From CAZRNB01 sp964601355 (GTDB lineage Bacteria; Planctomycetota; Phycisphaerae; Sedimentisphaerales; Anaerobacaceae): DNA of 64,000 bases. The stretch is from contig CAZRNB010000004.1 in assembly GCA_964601355.1 (NCBI GenBank), positions 7,134-71,133 of the forward strand. Direction: 5' to 3'. The first letter of the stretch is position 1. The number at the start of each line of letters is the position of its first letter. The position numbers and the translations under genes are program-made. The notes below the pieces were generated by a model. The model worked only from the letters and a program-made list of their open reading frames with translations. It had not been told where the DNA came from and ran no database searches. Shown here one piece after another: positions 1 to 8,399 of this stretch.

Positions 1-170
1 GCTAATTGGCTCCGAAAGGCCTTGCTCAAAGATGTAATTTGCGAAATCTCCGTAGCTCCTTCAACGTGGACGAAATGAAAGATGTACTTTGCGAGGTATT
101 TTTTCTGGCCCATCTCGACCACTAACTGATCAATCTCGCTTAGTGTTTTATCTTTAAGGTCTTTGCTCAT
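1..170 (-). CDS. rlmN: 23S rRNA (adenine-2503-C2)-methyltransferase, N-terminal part
   Basis: Only the first 56 codons are in the window; the gene runs off the left edge on the minus strand. Starting at the ATG at 168-170 the translation begins MSKDLKDKTLSEIDQLVVEM and continues with KYLAKYIFHFVHVEGATEI and LSKAFRSQLA. This matches the N-terminal helical domain of RlmN, where a motif like 'G...YRAKQIFKWIH' is followed by 'MT(D/N)LSKxLR'. RlmN is a radical SAM enzyme that methylates A2503 of 23S rRNA and A37 of some tRNAs. The radical SAM cysteines lie outside the window, so the call rests on the N-terminal domain alone. Confidence 0.72.
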   Translation of the reverse strand, partial: MSKDLKDKTLSEIDQLVVEMGQKKYLAKYIFHFVHVEGATEISQITSLSKAFRSQL

Positions 171-215
171 ACAATGAAAGTGTACCAGAAAAAACCTTGA
201 CGTGAAATGTGAAAA

Positions 216-301
216 ACCCCCCGGTAAAACCGGGGGCTAAATACAATAAATATTTAGCCCCACGCCTGTCCGCCGTATTTTTGGCGGATTTCACGTGGGG
301 T
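216..301. repeat. Double-hairpin palindromic element with GGCTAAATA linker
   Basis: Three nested dyads follow each other. CCCCCGG (218-224) pairs with CCGGGGG (230-236). GGCTAAATA (235-243) pairs with TATTTAGCC (251-259). CCCCACG (258-264) pairs with CGTGGGG (294-300), and that last arm encloses a further TCCGCC/GGCGGA pair. The same architecture recurs at 27233, 28778, 30013 and 37785, so this is one copy of a dispersed family. It lies between the 5' end of rlmN and the 3' end of ftsK. Confidence 0.85.
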
Positions 302-333
302 CATTTTTTGACAACATGATGGATTATATTTGC

Positions 334-2820
334 TCAATCCTGCTCATTATCAACCGAGACGTAGCCCTGCTGGCCCTCGCTCACACTTGTGGTGAGCTTG
401 CCTGCCCTGAGCGCAGTCGAAGGGTCGAATCCATAAGAAGGCTCCGAAGGATCAGCCTCGGCTGATGCCTTCTCGCTTTCCTCTTGCTCCATTGTCTCAC
501 GCAGCCGCTCGTACTCCTCCAGCGTCATCAGCACCTCGCGTGCCTGGCTTCCCTTATATTCGCCAAGTATCCCAGCCGCGGCCATCATCTCAATCATCCG
601 CGATGCACGTGCATAGCCGACGTTGAGTCTGCGCTGAAGCAGTGACACGCTGCCGCGCTTCGTTTCCAAAACAATACGCACCGCGTCGTCAAAAAGCTCG
701 TCCCTCGTCATCTCAGAGGTGTCGATTTTCTTCAGCTCGGTCAGCTCCGGATGGAACTGCGGCTCAGCAATATCCTTCAGATGCCTGACTATCCGCTTTA
801 CCTCAGCGTCATCGACAAAAGTGCCCTGAGCACGAATCAAATCGCTTGTTCCGGGCTTGAGGAACAGCATGTCGCCTTCGCCAAGCAGCGTCTCGGCGCC
901 GTTCTGGTCAAGAACGATTCGGCTGTCTAATCTTGCCGCCACGCGGAAGCCTATCCTTGTCGGCATATTCGACTTTATAAGGCCGGTGACAACCGTCGCC
1001 TGCGGCCGCTGCGTCGCCAAAATAATATGAATACCGATTGCCCGGCTCTTCTGAGCAAGACGGACTATGTAAGCTTCTATCTCCTTCGGCGCCGTCATCA
1101 TCAAATCAGCTAACTCATCAATTACTATCACAATATAGGCCAGCCTCTTTGGAATTTTCTCCTCTTCCTCGGTGCTGGTCGGTCCGAACCGCTGGAGGAT
1201 TTCTTCCGGTCTGAGCCGATTATACTCACCTACGTTTTTAACCCTTGCCTCAGCCAGTAACGCATAGCGTTCGTCCATCTTCACCGTGGCCCATTCGAGA
1301 ATCTGAACGGCCGTTTGAGTCTCTGTAACTATGGGACACATAAGATGTGGAATAGTATTAAAAGCAGTCATTTCGACCATTTTGGGATCAATCAAAATCA
1401 GCTTTACCTCATCCGGCCTCTTGGTAAGAAGAATGCCGGTAATGATGGTATTGATGCAGACACTTTTGCCTGAGCCGGTCGTGCCGGCAATAAGCAGGTG
1501 CGGCATTGTGGTCAGGTCCGACACAAGCGCCTCCCCCGCGGAATCCTTTCCAAGAAACAGTGGTATCTCCATACTAAGTGGCCGCTTGCCCGCCAGCTCC
1601 ATAATGTTCTTCATGCGGACTTTTTCTTTCTCATTGTTCGGCACTTCAATGCCTATCGTATGCTTGCCCCGCAGAGGAGCCACGACGCGAACTGCACCTG
1701 CGCTTAGCGCACGGGCGATGTCGTTTGCCAGCGTGCTGATCTGGCTGACCTTAATGCCCGCTGCAAGCTCCAATTCGAACATAGTCACAACGGGACCAGC
1801 CTCCGCCTCGACCACGCGTGCGTTAATGTTAAACTCCGACAGCAGCCTTTCCAAAGCGGCTGCTTTTTCCTTGATGACCTTTTCCTGCACCGAGGCGAAA
1901 CAATATTCCGGCTCTGCCAGCAGCTCCAGGGGCGGCAGGACATAATCCTCATAAATCGGCCTGCCGAAGGTGGTATTGGATGGGTCGTCCGCCTGCTTTT
2001 TTGCCGATATAGTTTTTGGCTGTCTTGCCGTTATGGTGTCAGGCTGGCTCTGTGTTTCAGCAGCAGACGAACTTGCGGCAGCCTCCAAGGAAATTTGGGG
2101 ATTGATGACAGACTGACCATCGCCAAAACCAGCGGCATTAGCTCCACCCAAAGCCAGTGACTTTTGTCTGGCGCTTAGCTTCTGCCATATCTCGCTTAAG
2201 GACTCCGTATGATGCTTCGCCACGGACCACGCCGGCACAATAAGGCCGATTATTTTTCTTCCCACAAAACTGGAACAGAGACACACCCAGACAAAAACGC
2301 TATCCGCCAAAAGGATAAAGCCCACGACCCAGGTCGCCGTGATTAAAATGAACGTGCCCAATGTGGCGAAATGGCCGTGCAAAAAAGTCGCGGTTCCTAC
2401 GCCGAGCAGGCCGCCCGAACCTATTGGAAAATTAAAAAGCCGATAAGGCCAGAAACAGTAGAAGCTGCTCGATGCCGCCACAGTCAATAAACATAGTCCA
2501 ATTACTCTTAATGCAAGTTGATTTGTAGGCCGAGCCAAAAGACGTGCAATAAAGAAAACCATCGTTGAAGCCAATATAATAAAGATGCCCGGCCCGAAGT
2601 TATACAGCAGGTGATATGCACAAAAAGCCCCAATTGAGCCGCACCAGTTGGCCGGCGGTTTATTGTGTGGATAAACGAACTTGCTCGGCCAATCGCCTAC
2701 ATCAAAACTAATACAACTGCAAAACAACAGCACTGAAAATCCGATGCCGATGAATATCAGGGCTTTTCCTTTAGCCCCTCGCTCCACCTGACTCTCACAT
2801 ATTTTTCCTTTTTTCCTCAT
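334..2820 (-). CDS. ftsK: FtsK/SpoIIIE-family DNA translocase
   Basis: 828 aa membrane-anchored DNA pump that clears and aligns chromosome termini at the septum. Residues 1-190 hold about four to five hydrophobic segments (for example 20-38, 65-95, 103-125, 150-180). A short low-complexity linker (about 200-285) leads to the alpha/beta motor with Walker A GTTGSGKS at about 446-453 and a Walker B region around VIVIDELADLMM. The C-terminal gamma winged helix (LLQRRLNVGYARASRMIEMM) reads KOPS-type sequences in the family. The linker is much shorter than in E. coli FtsK and closer to the SpoIIIE type. The last about 40 residues are not family sequence: the stretch GFDPSTALRAG is encoded by a dispersed DNA repeat (about 398-430, CTGAGCGCAGTCGAAGG). 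The ATG at 2818-2820 gives a complete N-terminus. Confidence 0.95.
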   Translation of the reverse strand: MRKKGKICESQVERGAKGKALIFIGIGFSVLLFCSCISFDVGDWPSKFVYPHNKPPANWCGSIGAFCAYHLLYNFGPGIFIILASTMVFFIARLLARPTNQLALRVIGLCLLTVAASSSFYCFWPYRLFNFPIGSGGLLGVGTATFLHGHFATLGTFILITATWVVGFILLADSVFVWVCLCSSFVGRKIIGLIVPAWSVAKHHTESLSEIWQKLSARQKSLALGGANAAGFGDGQSVINPQISLEAAASSSAAETQSQPDTITARQPKTISAKKQADDPSNTTFGRPIYEDYVLPPLELLAEPEYCFASVQEKVIKEKAAALERLLSEFNINARVVEAEAGPVVTMFELELAAGIKVSQISTLANDIARALSAGAVRVVAPLRGKHTIGIEVPNNEKEKVRMKNIMELAGKRPLSMEIPLFLGKDSAGEALVSDLTTMPHLLIAGTTGSGKSVCINTIITGILLTKRPDEVKLILIDPKMVEMTAFNTIPHLMCPIVTETQTAVQILEWATVKMDERYALLAEARVKNVGEYNRLRPEEILQRFGPTSTEEEEKIPKRLAYIVIVIDELADLMMTAPKEIEAYIVRLAQKSRAIGIHIILATQRPQATVVTGLIKSNMPTRIGFRVAARLDSRIVLDQNGAETLLGEGDMLFLKPGTSDLIRAQGTFVDDAEVKRIVRHLKDIAEPQFHPELTELKKIDTSEMTRDELFDDAVRIVLETKRGSVSLLQRRLNVGYARASRMIEMMAAAGILGEYKGSQAREVLMTLEEYERLRETMEQEESEKASAEADPSEPSYGFDPSTALRAGKLTTSVSEGQQGYVSVDNEQD
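398..430. repeat. Dispersed CTGAGCGNAGTCGAAGG repeat inside the ftsK 3' end
   Basis: CCTGAGCGCAGTCGAAGG here is nearly repeated at about 34147-34165 (CCTGAGCGAAGTCGAAGG). In ftsK it is translated and gives the residues FDPSTALRAG, which are foreign to the family. It is a short mobile or recombinogenic sequence that has extended a C-terminus. Confidence 0.6.
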
Positions 2821-2855
2821 ATTTCATTCACCATTAGAGCCTAAAACAGGGTGCA

Positions 2856-2874
2856 ATCCCGACTTGTTCGGGAT
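2856..2874. repeat. Palindrome in the ftsK upstream region
   Basis: ATCCCGA/TCGGGAT dyad with loop CTTGT, followed by CAAGTCC. The string GGGATCAAGT next to it also occurs beside the palindrome inside ribE (about 12380-12390), so the two seem related. The rest of 2821-3025 shows no gene. Confidence 0.55.
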
Positions 2875-3025
2875 CAAGTCCTATAAAAACTTCATTCTAA
2901 ATGCACTTACATTTTATGTCCCGAAACGGACTTAACTTATATCGGCAGAGCTTTATGATTTTCTATAGAATTGCCTCCTCTCTTCTTATTGAATGGTTTG
3001 CAAAGAAATTCTGTCGTCAAAAAGC

Positions 3026-3053
3026 TTGACTTTAGTTCCGATAATCGTATAAT
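3026..3053 (+). promoter_or_regulatory. Sigma-70-type promoter for the dockerin gene
   Basis: TTGACT (3026-3031), 16 bp spacer, TATAAT (3048-3053). It lies 57 bp upstream of the start at 3110, which has a strong AAGGAGGA ribosome binding site. Confidence 0.6.
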
Positions 3054-3109
3054 TTTCCCCGTCCAATCATATAGTAAATAAACAAATATTTATTTGAAGG
3101 AGGAATAAA

Positions 3110-4054
3110 ATGTCAAATAAAAGCAAACAATCTAATTTATTGTGTCTCTATTTTACTACAAGAATTCAGCCTCAGTTACTCACTCCCAAGCGAGGTAGTA
3201 AATTAAAAATGCTGTTACTTGTATTGCTCTCTTTCTGCCTTTTTTCTTTACCGGCTCAAGCGATCAATGTGTATGTTTTGTCCAGCGGCGACATTAATAT
3301 CGACAACCACATCAAGACAACCTTGGAAGGCTTTGGCCACAACGTTCGTATTGGGGTTCAATACAACCAATTGACAGGTTCTTCGCCTCTTGCTGGATAT
3401 GATAGCGTCCTCTTCCTCCACAGTGCAAATTGTAACTCCTTGGACGTTATGCCATCGACAGGCCAGACCGCTCTTCAGAACTTCATTAGTTACGGTGGAG
3501 GCCTTGTCACTGGAGAATGGATTGTGTATCATACTATTTCAGGAGGATGGCCAACAAGATTCGGTATACTTTCATCCGCACTACCAGCTAACCCTTCTTC
3601 GCAAGGGTCTAGTTACAACAGAAAATCGCCTATTACCTATGCTGCAGTCGAGCCAAATTCGGTACTTAATTCCAACGTTGATTCACCTTTTACCTTCCAA
3701 GCTGATCAAATCGTACTGGGCACAGAAACGCAGTTCGTGCCGAAGGCCGGAGCGCTTGTTTTCTACGATAGCGACAATCTGGGAGTAGGTGTTGTTGGTT
3801 GGGACTATGGTGATGGTAGAGTGATTTCTTTTTCTACCGTTATTGGAATCAGCGAACTGAGTAATAGAAACTATCGTCAACTCTTAAGCAATGCACTTAT
3901 ATGGAGCGCACACCAAAAGCATGGTCCGATATGCACAAAACCCATACCTGGAGATATCAATAACGACTGCAAGGTTGATTTTGCCGACTTTGCGATAATG
4001 ATGTCCCACTGGCTTGAATGTAACCTTGAGCCACAAAGCGAATGTTGGAATTAG
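3110..4054 (+). CDS. Secreted protein with C-terminal dockerin-like repeat
   Basis: 314 aa exported protein of unknown activity. The ATG at 3110 follows AAGGAGGAATAAA, so it is preferred although it leaves a 32-residue charged segment before the hydrophobic signal core (about residues 33-52, ending LPAQA). The mature part begins INVYVLSSGD and alternates beta strands and helices (GYDSVLFLHS, FISYGGGLVTGEW, VGVVGWDYGDGRVISFST). This resembles the glutamine-amidotransferase-like ThuA/DUF folds, but no catalytic triad is evident, so the domain call is only a suggestion. Residues about 276-300 (GDINNDCKVDFADFAIMMSH) form one dockerin-type calcium-binding half-repeat followed by WLECN. This ending is characteristic of many secreted Phycisphaerae proteins and probably serves in surface attachment. 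It is a monocistronic unit with its own promoter. Confidence 0.7.
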   Translation: MSNKSKQSNLLCLYFTTRIQPQLLTPKRGSKLKMLLLVLLSFCLFSLPAQAINVYVLSSGDINIDNHIKTTLEGFGHNVRIGVQYNQLTGSSPLAGYDSVLFLHSANCNSLDVMPSTGQTALQNFISYGGGLVTGEWIVYHTISGGWPTRFGILSSALPANPSSQGSSYNRKSPITYAAVEPNSVLNSNVDSPFTFQADQIVLGTETQFVPKAGALVFYDSDNLGVGVVGWDYGDGRVISFSTVIGISELSNRNYRQLLSNALIWSAHQKHGPICTKPIPGDINNDCKVDFADFAIMMSHWLECNLEPQSECWN

Positions 4055-4078
4055 GGTCTAAATTACCCTCTAACGAAT

Positions 4079-5326
4079 TTAACCCATAAAGACTGGTCTT
4101 ATGTGCCGGTCGTAGATATTTTCTGTCACGTTCGGGGCGATTATGTCCTCGTATTTTGCAAGTGCATTGAGGTATCGCTTGCCCATCTCGGCGGGAATCT
4201 TATAGGCAACGTGAATCAACTGGCGAAAATTGGGATTGTAATCCTTACATGACTGGTTGTGCCGCAAAACCGAGGCAAATTTTTGCCCACTCCATTTACC
4301 AACTTCATCAGCCAATGGCAGCTGGGCCCGGTCTATATCAATAACCGTGGCATAAGGCTGACAAAGCTCATCAATCCGTGATAGTGACTTTGCATAAATC
4401 TCCTTTGCAATTGATAGTCCATCCCCGCCGGCCATTGCAAGCCCGATAAGCTCCTCCAGCCAGGTGGTGCCGGCAGTTTTAAGGTGCAATCCAGCATTAA
4501 ATTTTTTAAGAGCTTTGTTAATCGGCTGATAAATCGAAAACTTGTCGCTGCCGGAGTGCACGCTTAGCTTTAAATCCTTCGGCAGGCCGAACTCTTTGAC
4601 CGCAAAAGCTACAACCGCCAAATCCTCTTCAAACTCTTTTGCAAACTTTGCGACGTCGCCAACGTAATCGACGCCTTTATTGAATCGGCCGGTAAATTTC
4701 GGGGCAATTGTCGCAGCCGGTATGCCCTCGTCCGCTATGCAAGCGAGGATAAAAAGCATTTCGACCGGCGTCTGAGGCTTATCTGTTTCATCCATAGAAA
4801 CCTCGGTGAGGAAATTGCCCGCTCCCTTTGCCGCCTCAATATGACGATAAATTTCACCAGCCTGTCTGACTGCATACAAACACTTTGCTGCTATTGCTAT
4901 CGCCTGCTTTTTGTCAACTTTAAGAGGCTTATCAATGCCGGTAATCTTAAGTGAACCAATATAATCACTGTGCTTTCCGACAAAGCGTTCTATGTCACCT
5001 TCTTCTGCGGGTTTACCGATAAAATCGGCAACATCAAGTGTAAAGAAGTCACATGAGTCGATAAATAAATCAACATTCTTTAATCCGATGTGATCCGCAT
5101 CAACGAAATAAGACCCATCCCATCCGCAGCTCTGCACAGCCTCATCGGCCTCTTTACGCGTATCCGCCGGCTTTGTACCAACAATGGTGTGCTCTCTGTT
5201 TGATTTGTTCCAGACCGGCGTAATCTCAAGGCCAAGTTGCTTTGCCTTAATAATTGCAGCCAATTGCGCTTTACCCTGCCTTGCGAACCTGTCACCAATT
5301 CCAATCGAAAACTTGCTGAGCTTCAT
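4079..5326 (-). CDS. uxaE: Tagaturonate/fructuronate epimerase-like protein (UxaE family)
   Basis: 415 aa cytoplasmic protein beginning MKLSKFSIGIGDRFARQGKA. The SVHSGSDKFSIY motif (about residue 280), the early GTKPADTRKEAD segment and the C-terminal QLIHVAYKIPAEMGKRYL fit the metal-dependent UxaE family. That family interconverts D-tagaturonate and D-fructuronate in hexuronate catabolism. No other uronate gene is adjacent, so the pathway assignment comes from the family only. The gene converges on the dockerin gene (24 bp apart) and its 5' side faces a transposase remnant. The start ATG at 5324-5326 is supported by a good N-terminal match. Confidence 0.65.
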   Translation of the reverse strand: MKLSKFSIGIGDRFARQGKAQLAAIIKAKQLGLEITPVWNKSNREHTIVGTKPADTRKEADEAVQSCGWDGSYFVDADHIGLKNVDLFIDSCDFFTLDVADFIGKPAEEGDIERFVGKHSDYIGSLKITGIDKPLKVDKKQAIAIAAKCLYAVRQAGEIYRHIEAAKGAGNFLTEVSMDETDKPQTPVEMLFILACIADEGIPAATIAPKFTGRFNKGVDYVGDVAKFAKEFEEDLAVVAFAVKEFGLPKDLKLSVHSGSDKFSIYQPINKALKKFNAGLHLKTAGTTWLEELIGLAMAGGDGLSIAKEIYAKSLSRIDELCQPYATVIDIDRAQLPLADEVGKWSGQKFASVLRHNQSCKDYNPNFRQLIHVAYKIPAEMGKRYLNALAKYEDIIAPNVTENIYDRHIRPVFMG

Positions 5327-5378
5327 ATCTTATCCCCTTGAAGACAAATATCAACAAATCAAAGGTATCGGCAATAGG

Positions 5379-5666
5379 TCAGTTTGAATCTTTTTGATTC
5401 TCTATTAGCCCAACAATATCATCTATATCCCAAAGACTATTGCTCATTCCTATTTTCATCGCAGGCGTCATTCTCAATGTTTGATGAATCCGGCAAAGGT
5501 TATAGTGCATAAAATGTAAAGCAATGGCCCAATGTAGGTTTTCAACCTTCTTGCCAAATCCATTCGTAAGTCGCGTAAACCTTCTCATTTGCATACGCAT
5601 AGTTAGATTTTGACGCATCATATAAGATGAAGATATATATCTTGTATCAGGATTGATATTGATTAC
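5379..5666 (-). pseudogene. IS transposase C-terminal remnant
   Basis: The ATG-initiated part (5379-5621, 80 aa) reads MRMQMRRFTRLTNGFGKKVE and then HYNLCRIHQTLRMTPAM, the conserved C-terminal block of a DDE transposase with the NxxRxHQTLR..TPA pattern (IS1-like). Reading the same frame upstream without a start adds NPDTRYISSSYMMRQNL, which is also family sequence (normally ..STSYVERQNL). The frame is stopped near 5666. The whole catalytic core is therefore missing and this is a truncated fossil. It marks the edge of the accessory patch holding the proteasome-like gene. No terminal inverted repeats were found by eye, and 5667-5907 shows no convincing gene. Confidence 0.75.
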
Positions 5667-5907
5667 TTACAAGTGACAACCGATTATTTGACTTGGGCTG
5701 TAACGTTGCTCGGCTTCCTCTTTGTCCTGTCCATATATCTTAATTGGCCTCCCCCGTTATCAGGACAGTGGCCCGAATGGAATTGCCCTCAACTAAGACC
5801 CGCAAAACCTGTATCTGCCTTTCTTTGGTCAGCATATTTTTACTGGCCATTATGCTTGAGCGGTCAAGTAATGTCAAGTAAAAATAAAATAATTTTTGGT
5901 ATATGAA

Positions 5908-6786
5908 TTATTTAGCCTTAAAAGTAATTTTCTCAATGCTGTCTTTGATGGTTTTTACTTTTGTCTCGATCGAACTCTTCTTGAATGCACCATTATTTAT
6001 TGTTGGCTTTTCATCCAACAGATAGATTATTTGCGCATCTTTTCCCACATAATTATCAATATCTTCACCAATCCAATGAATACAAAACGCCACACGGTCA
6101 ACAATTTCTTGGCAACTTAGAGAAATCGTTCCCGTTCTATTATCTCTGGGAAATAAATATTTACCTATTGTTCTTGCATATGGACTTCCATGGCCAACAA
6201 AGGTGTTATATTTAATTTTCTGGCCAAATCCAGGATACCCTATTTCATATAAAACAGCTTTGCCACTATTAAGGTTTGATAGTCCACCTAAAATAAAATG
6301 AAGTGATGGTTCTTGAAGTTTGGGGGCATATCTTTCTTCCGTTGTTTCAACAAGATTTTCTGCAATTATTTTTATTGAAAGTAATGAATTGATTTTTCCT
6401 TCCTTTATGTTCTCTTTTAAGGTTTTTTCAAATATCTCAACGAAATCTTCTATAACGCCCACAGCTCCAGCGCTCGCAAAAATAATAGGTGATTTGTCGG
6501 CAATTGAGAATTGTTTTACTTTTTGTTCATAATCGGTTTCGCCACCCCTTATTACTTTCGTATCAGCAGCAAGAACTATTCCATCCTTGCCACGAACCCC
6601 AACAAGTAACGTATATTTTCCCAGAATTTCTTCCGTAATAGCTTTCCTCCGCCGCCATTTTATATATTTTTCTACGTTTATCTTGTTAAGTTCTTTTAAT
6701 AATAGTATTTCTTCTGGTAACTTTATTTCCATCTCTGGAAATGTTTTCTGGGTTTCTTTTTTTATTTTCTCTTGTTTTCTATGCAT
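5908..6786 (-). CDS. Proteasome beta-subunit-like N-terminal nucleophile hydrolase
   Basis: 292 aa. A charged 58-residue propeptide precedes GKY|TLLVGVRGKDGIVLAAD, where Thr59 would become residue 1 after self-cleavage. Counting from it, Asp17 (LAADT) and Lys33 (YEQKVKQF) fall exactly where active 20S beta subunits carry their catalytic Asp17 and Lys33. Further family traits are SPIIFASAG, SLHFILGGL and YNTFVGHGSPYA. Length and propeptide distinguish it from the ring-forming HslV, and it is not recognisably Anbu. No alpha subunit or ATPase cap is encoded nearby. The start ATG has AAGGATG upstream. It lies 43 bp downstream of the small GGKARA gene on the same strand, so the two are probably co-transcribed. 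A protease role is inferred from the conserved catalytic residues; substrate and assembly are unknown. Confidence 0.75.
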   Translation of the reverse strand: MHRKQEKIKKETQKTFPEMEIKLPEEILLLKELNKINVEKYIKWRRRKAITEEILGKYTLLVGVRGKDGIVLAADTKVIRGGETDYEQKVKQFSIADKSPIIFASAGAVGVIEDFVEIFEKTLKENIKEGKINSLLSIKIIAENLVETTEERYAPKLQEPSLHFILGGLSNLNSGKAVLYEIGYPGFGQKIKYNTFVGHGSPYARTIGKYLFPRDNRTGTISLSCQEIVDRVAFCIHWIGEDIDNYVGKDAQIIYLLDEKPTINNGAFKKSSIETKVKTIKDSIEKITFKAK

Positions 6787-6829
6787 TTTTCATCCTTTGC
6801 CATCGTAGGCGCAGACATAATTGATATCT

Positions 6830-7087
6830 TTAACTATTTTTAAGTTCATGACCTTGCCATCTAGCTCTGGCGGCCTGACAGGCAATTTTTCGCCTTTGTT
6901 CCACCGATAACTTGATTGCTCTTGCCTTACCACCCTTTAATCCACCAAGCCGCCCTAATATCACAGCAGCAGGATTTTTACCTTCTTTAGTAGCCTTGTC
7001 AAGCAATTCTTCGGCTGTTGCTTTATCTACGACAAATTTAAACAGAAAGTTTAAGTCTAATTTTGATTTCCTTGACCGCTCAGGCAT
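6830..7087 (-). CDS. Small basic protein with GGLKGGKARA motif
   Basis: 85 aa from the ATG at 7085-7087 (MPERSRKSKLDLNFL). An upstream in-frame TTG at 7156 would add 23 residues but is less likely. After a helix KFVVDKATAEELLDKA the protein has KNPAAVILGRLGGLKGGKAR and SVEQRRKIACQAARARW. This basic helix-loop-helix-like tail occurs in a widespread family of small uncharacterised bacterial proteins. Its composition suggests nucleic-acid binding, but no function is established. It is the first gene of a two-gene unit with the proteasome-like hydrolase, so it could be a regulator, substrate or partner of that enzyme (inference). Confidence 0.65.
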   Translation of the reverse strand: MPERSRKSKLDLNFLFKFVVDKATAEELLDKATKEGKNPAAVILGRLGGLKGGKARAIKLSVEQRRKIACQAARARWQGHELKNS

Positions 7088-7158
7088 AGAAGTATTGTAT
7101 ATCGGCAAAAATCCAATGTCAACATTAATTTTTAAGCACCCGTCTTTGCTTGTCAAAC

Positions 7159-8334
7159 TTAACCACTACCAAGGTATCGTTTCAGCCACGCGATTGTTTC
7201 CTTCCACATTTCCGGCGTATATTCGTGGCCGACTCCGGGATAAATCAAGCCGCGAAAGCACTCCGGTTTTCCGTACAGCCTGCAAAGATGCTCCTGGAAT
7301 GCGTAGATGATGTTGACCCCATCAATCGGCGTTCCGCGGTCCTGCTCGCCCGTGAACGCCAGGAGCGGCCGAGGGGCGATTAGTCCCACAACGCTCTCGG
7401 CATCGATTTTCTCCGCGAGCATGTTCGGCACGTAAAGATAAAAACTGTGTGACCCCATCGAGCCATGAGCGATTAGATTCTGATAACGGGTCAGACAAAC
7501 CACGCTTATGGCTGCCTTGATTCGCTCATCCATTGCCGCCGCCCACTAGCTTCGTGTCGCGCCCATGCTCATGCCCATAGTCCCGATGCGATTTGGGTCA
7601 ACCTCAGGTCGTGACAAAAGATAATTCAACGCAAGCAGGTCGTCTCTGACTATCATCCCCCATAAGGTCTTTCCTTCCCACAGAAAGGCCTTAAATAAAG
7701 ACCATTCCGTCTGCCTGCCCTCTTCCTTCTCGCCGGCCGGCCCCTGGAATCGACGCTGCCCAAAGGCATAAGCGTCAATACACTGGACGATGTAGCCTTC
7801 TTTAACCAACGCCTCGCCGGTTATGAAATCGAGCTTGTCAAAGGCTTTGGCGATAACTTCTCCCTTGCCCTGATTATACTTGCCTCCGTGGTAGTGGTTA
7901 TACAGAATTGCCGGGCCCGGCCTGGTATGCCCGGCGGGAATCAAAATATATCCATACACCGTGTCGCCGACACCGTTGTCGAACGTGAAGTGCTCCAGCG
8001 AGTAACCATCGCGTGACTCGCTTTTATCAATCCGTGCCTTCGGCGTAAATAACGGCGGCATATCGCCGAGCAGCCGCCACAGCTTCTTGCGCAGCTCGGC
8101 TTTTTGAGCATCCCATTGCTGTGCCGACTGCGGAAGCGGCGTCTGAAAGGATTGAAAGCCACCTTTTAAAATCACCGGCTCGGCACCACTCAAATGTCCG
8201 CACGGCAATATAAATTGTACGAAAAATCCGCATAATAAGAACAGTCCAAGTCCCAGCAAACGCAGTTGTTTATTGATACTTGTCTGACTCCCATTAGGGA
8301 TCCTGTGGAGACAGTCAAGATTCATTTTTAACAT
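7159..8334 (-). pseudogene. Secreted alpha/beta hydrolase (acetyl-xylan-esterase-like) with in-frame amber codon
   Basis: One continuous frame of about 391 codons interrupted by a single TAG at 7546-7548. Upstream part: signal-like LLGLGLFLLCGFFVQFI, then YLLSRPEVDPNRIGTMGMSM with the nucleophile elbow GMSMG (Ser). The text then reads GATRS-stop-WAAAMDERIKA. Downstream part: LLAFTGEQDRGTP with the acid Asp and GVGHEYTPEMW with the catalytic His. Homologues usually have Trp at or next to the stop position (GATRxWW), so a TGG-to-TAG change is the simplest explanation. Frame and both halves are otherwise intact, which points to a recent nonsense mutation, a sequencing error or readthrough. The start ATG at 8332-8334 has GGAGAAAGGCA upstream. 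Confidence 0.8.
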
Positions 8335-8399
8335 TGCCTTTCTCCTGTAAAGTCAATATACACTTCTTAATAAATACATGCATTGCAATCAACCTATTA

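Noticed and set aside
1331..1945. Long forward frame opposite ftsK
   Set aside because: It is the mirror of the conserved FtsK motor domain and has no ribosome binding site; codon structure follows the minus strand gene.
5673..5906. Forward 77-codon frame between the transposase remnant and the proteasome-like gene
   Set aside because: No ribosome binding site, no recognisable domain, and the sequence has the look of degraded DNA beside a transposase fossil.
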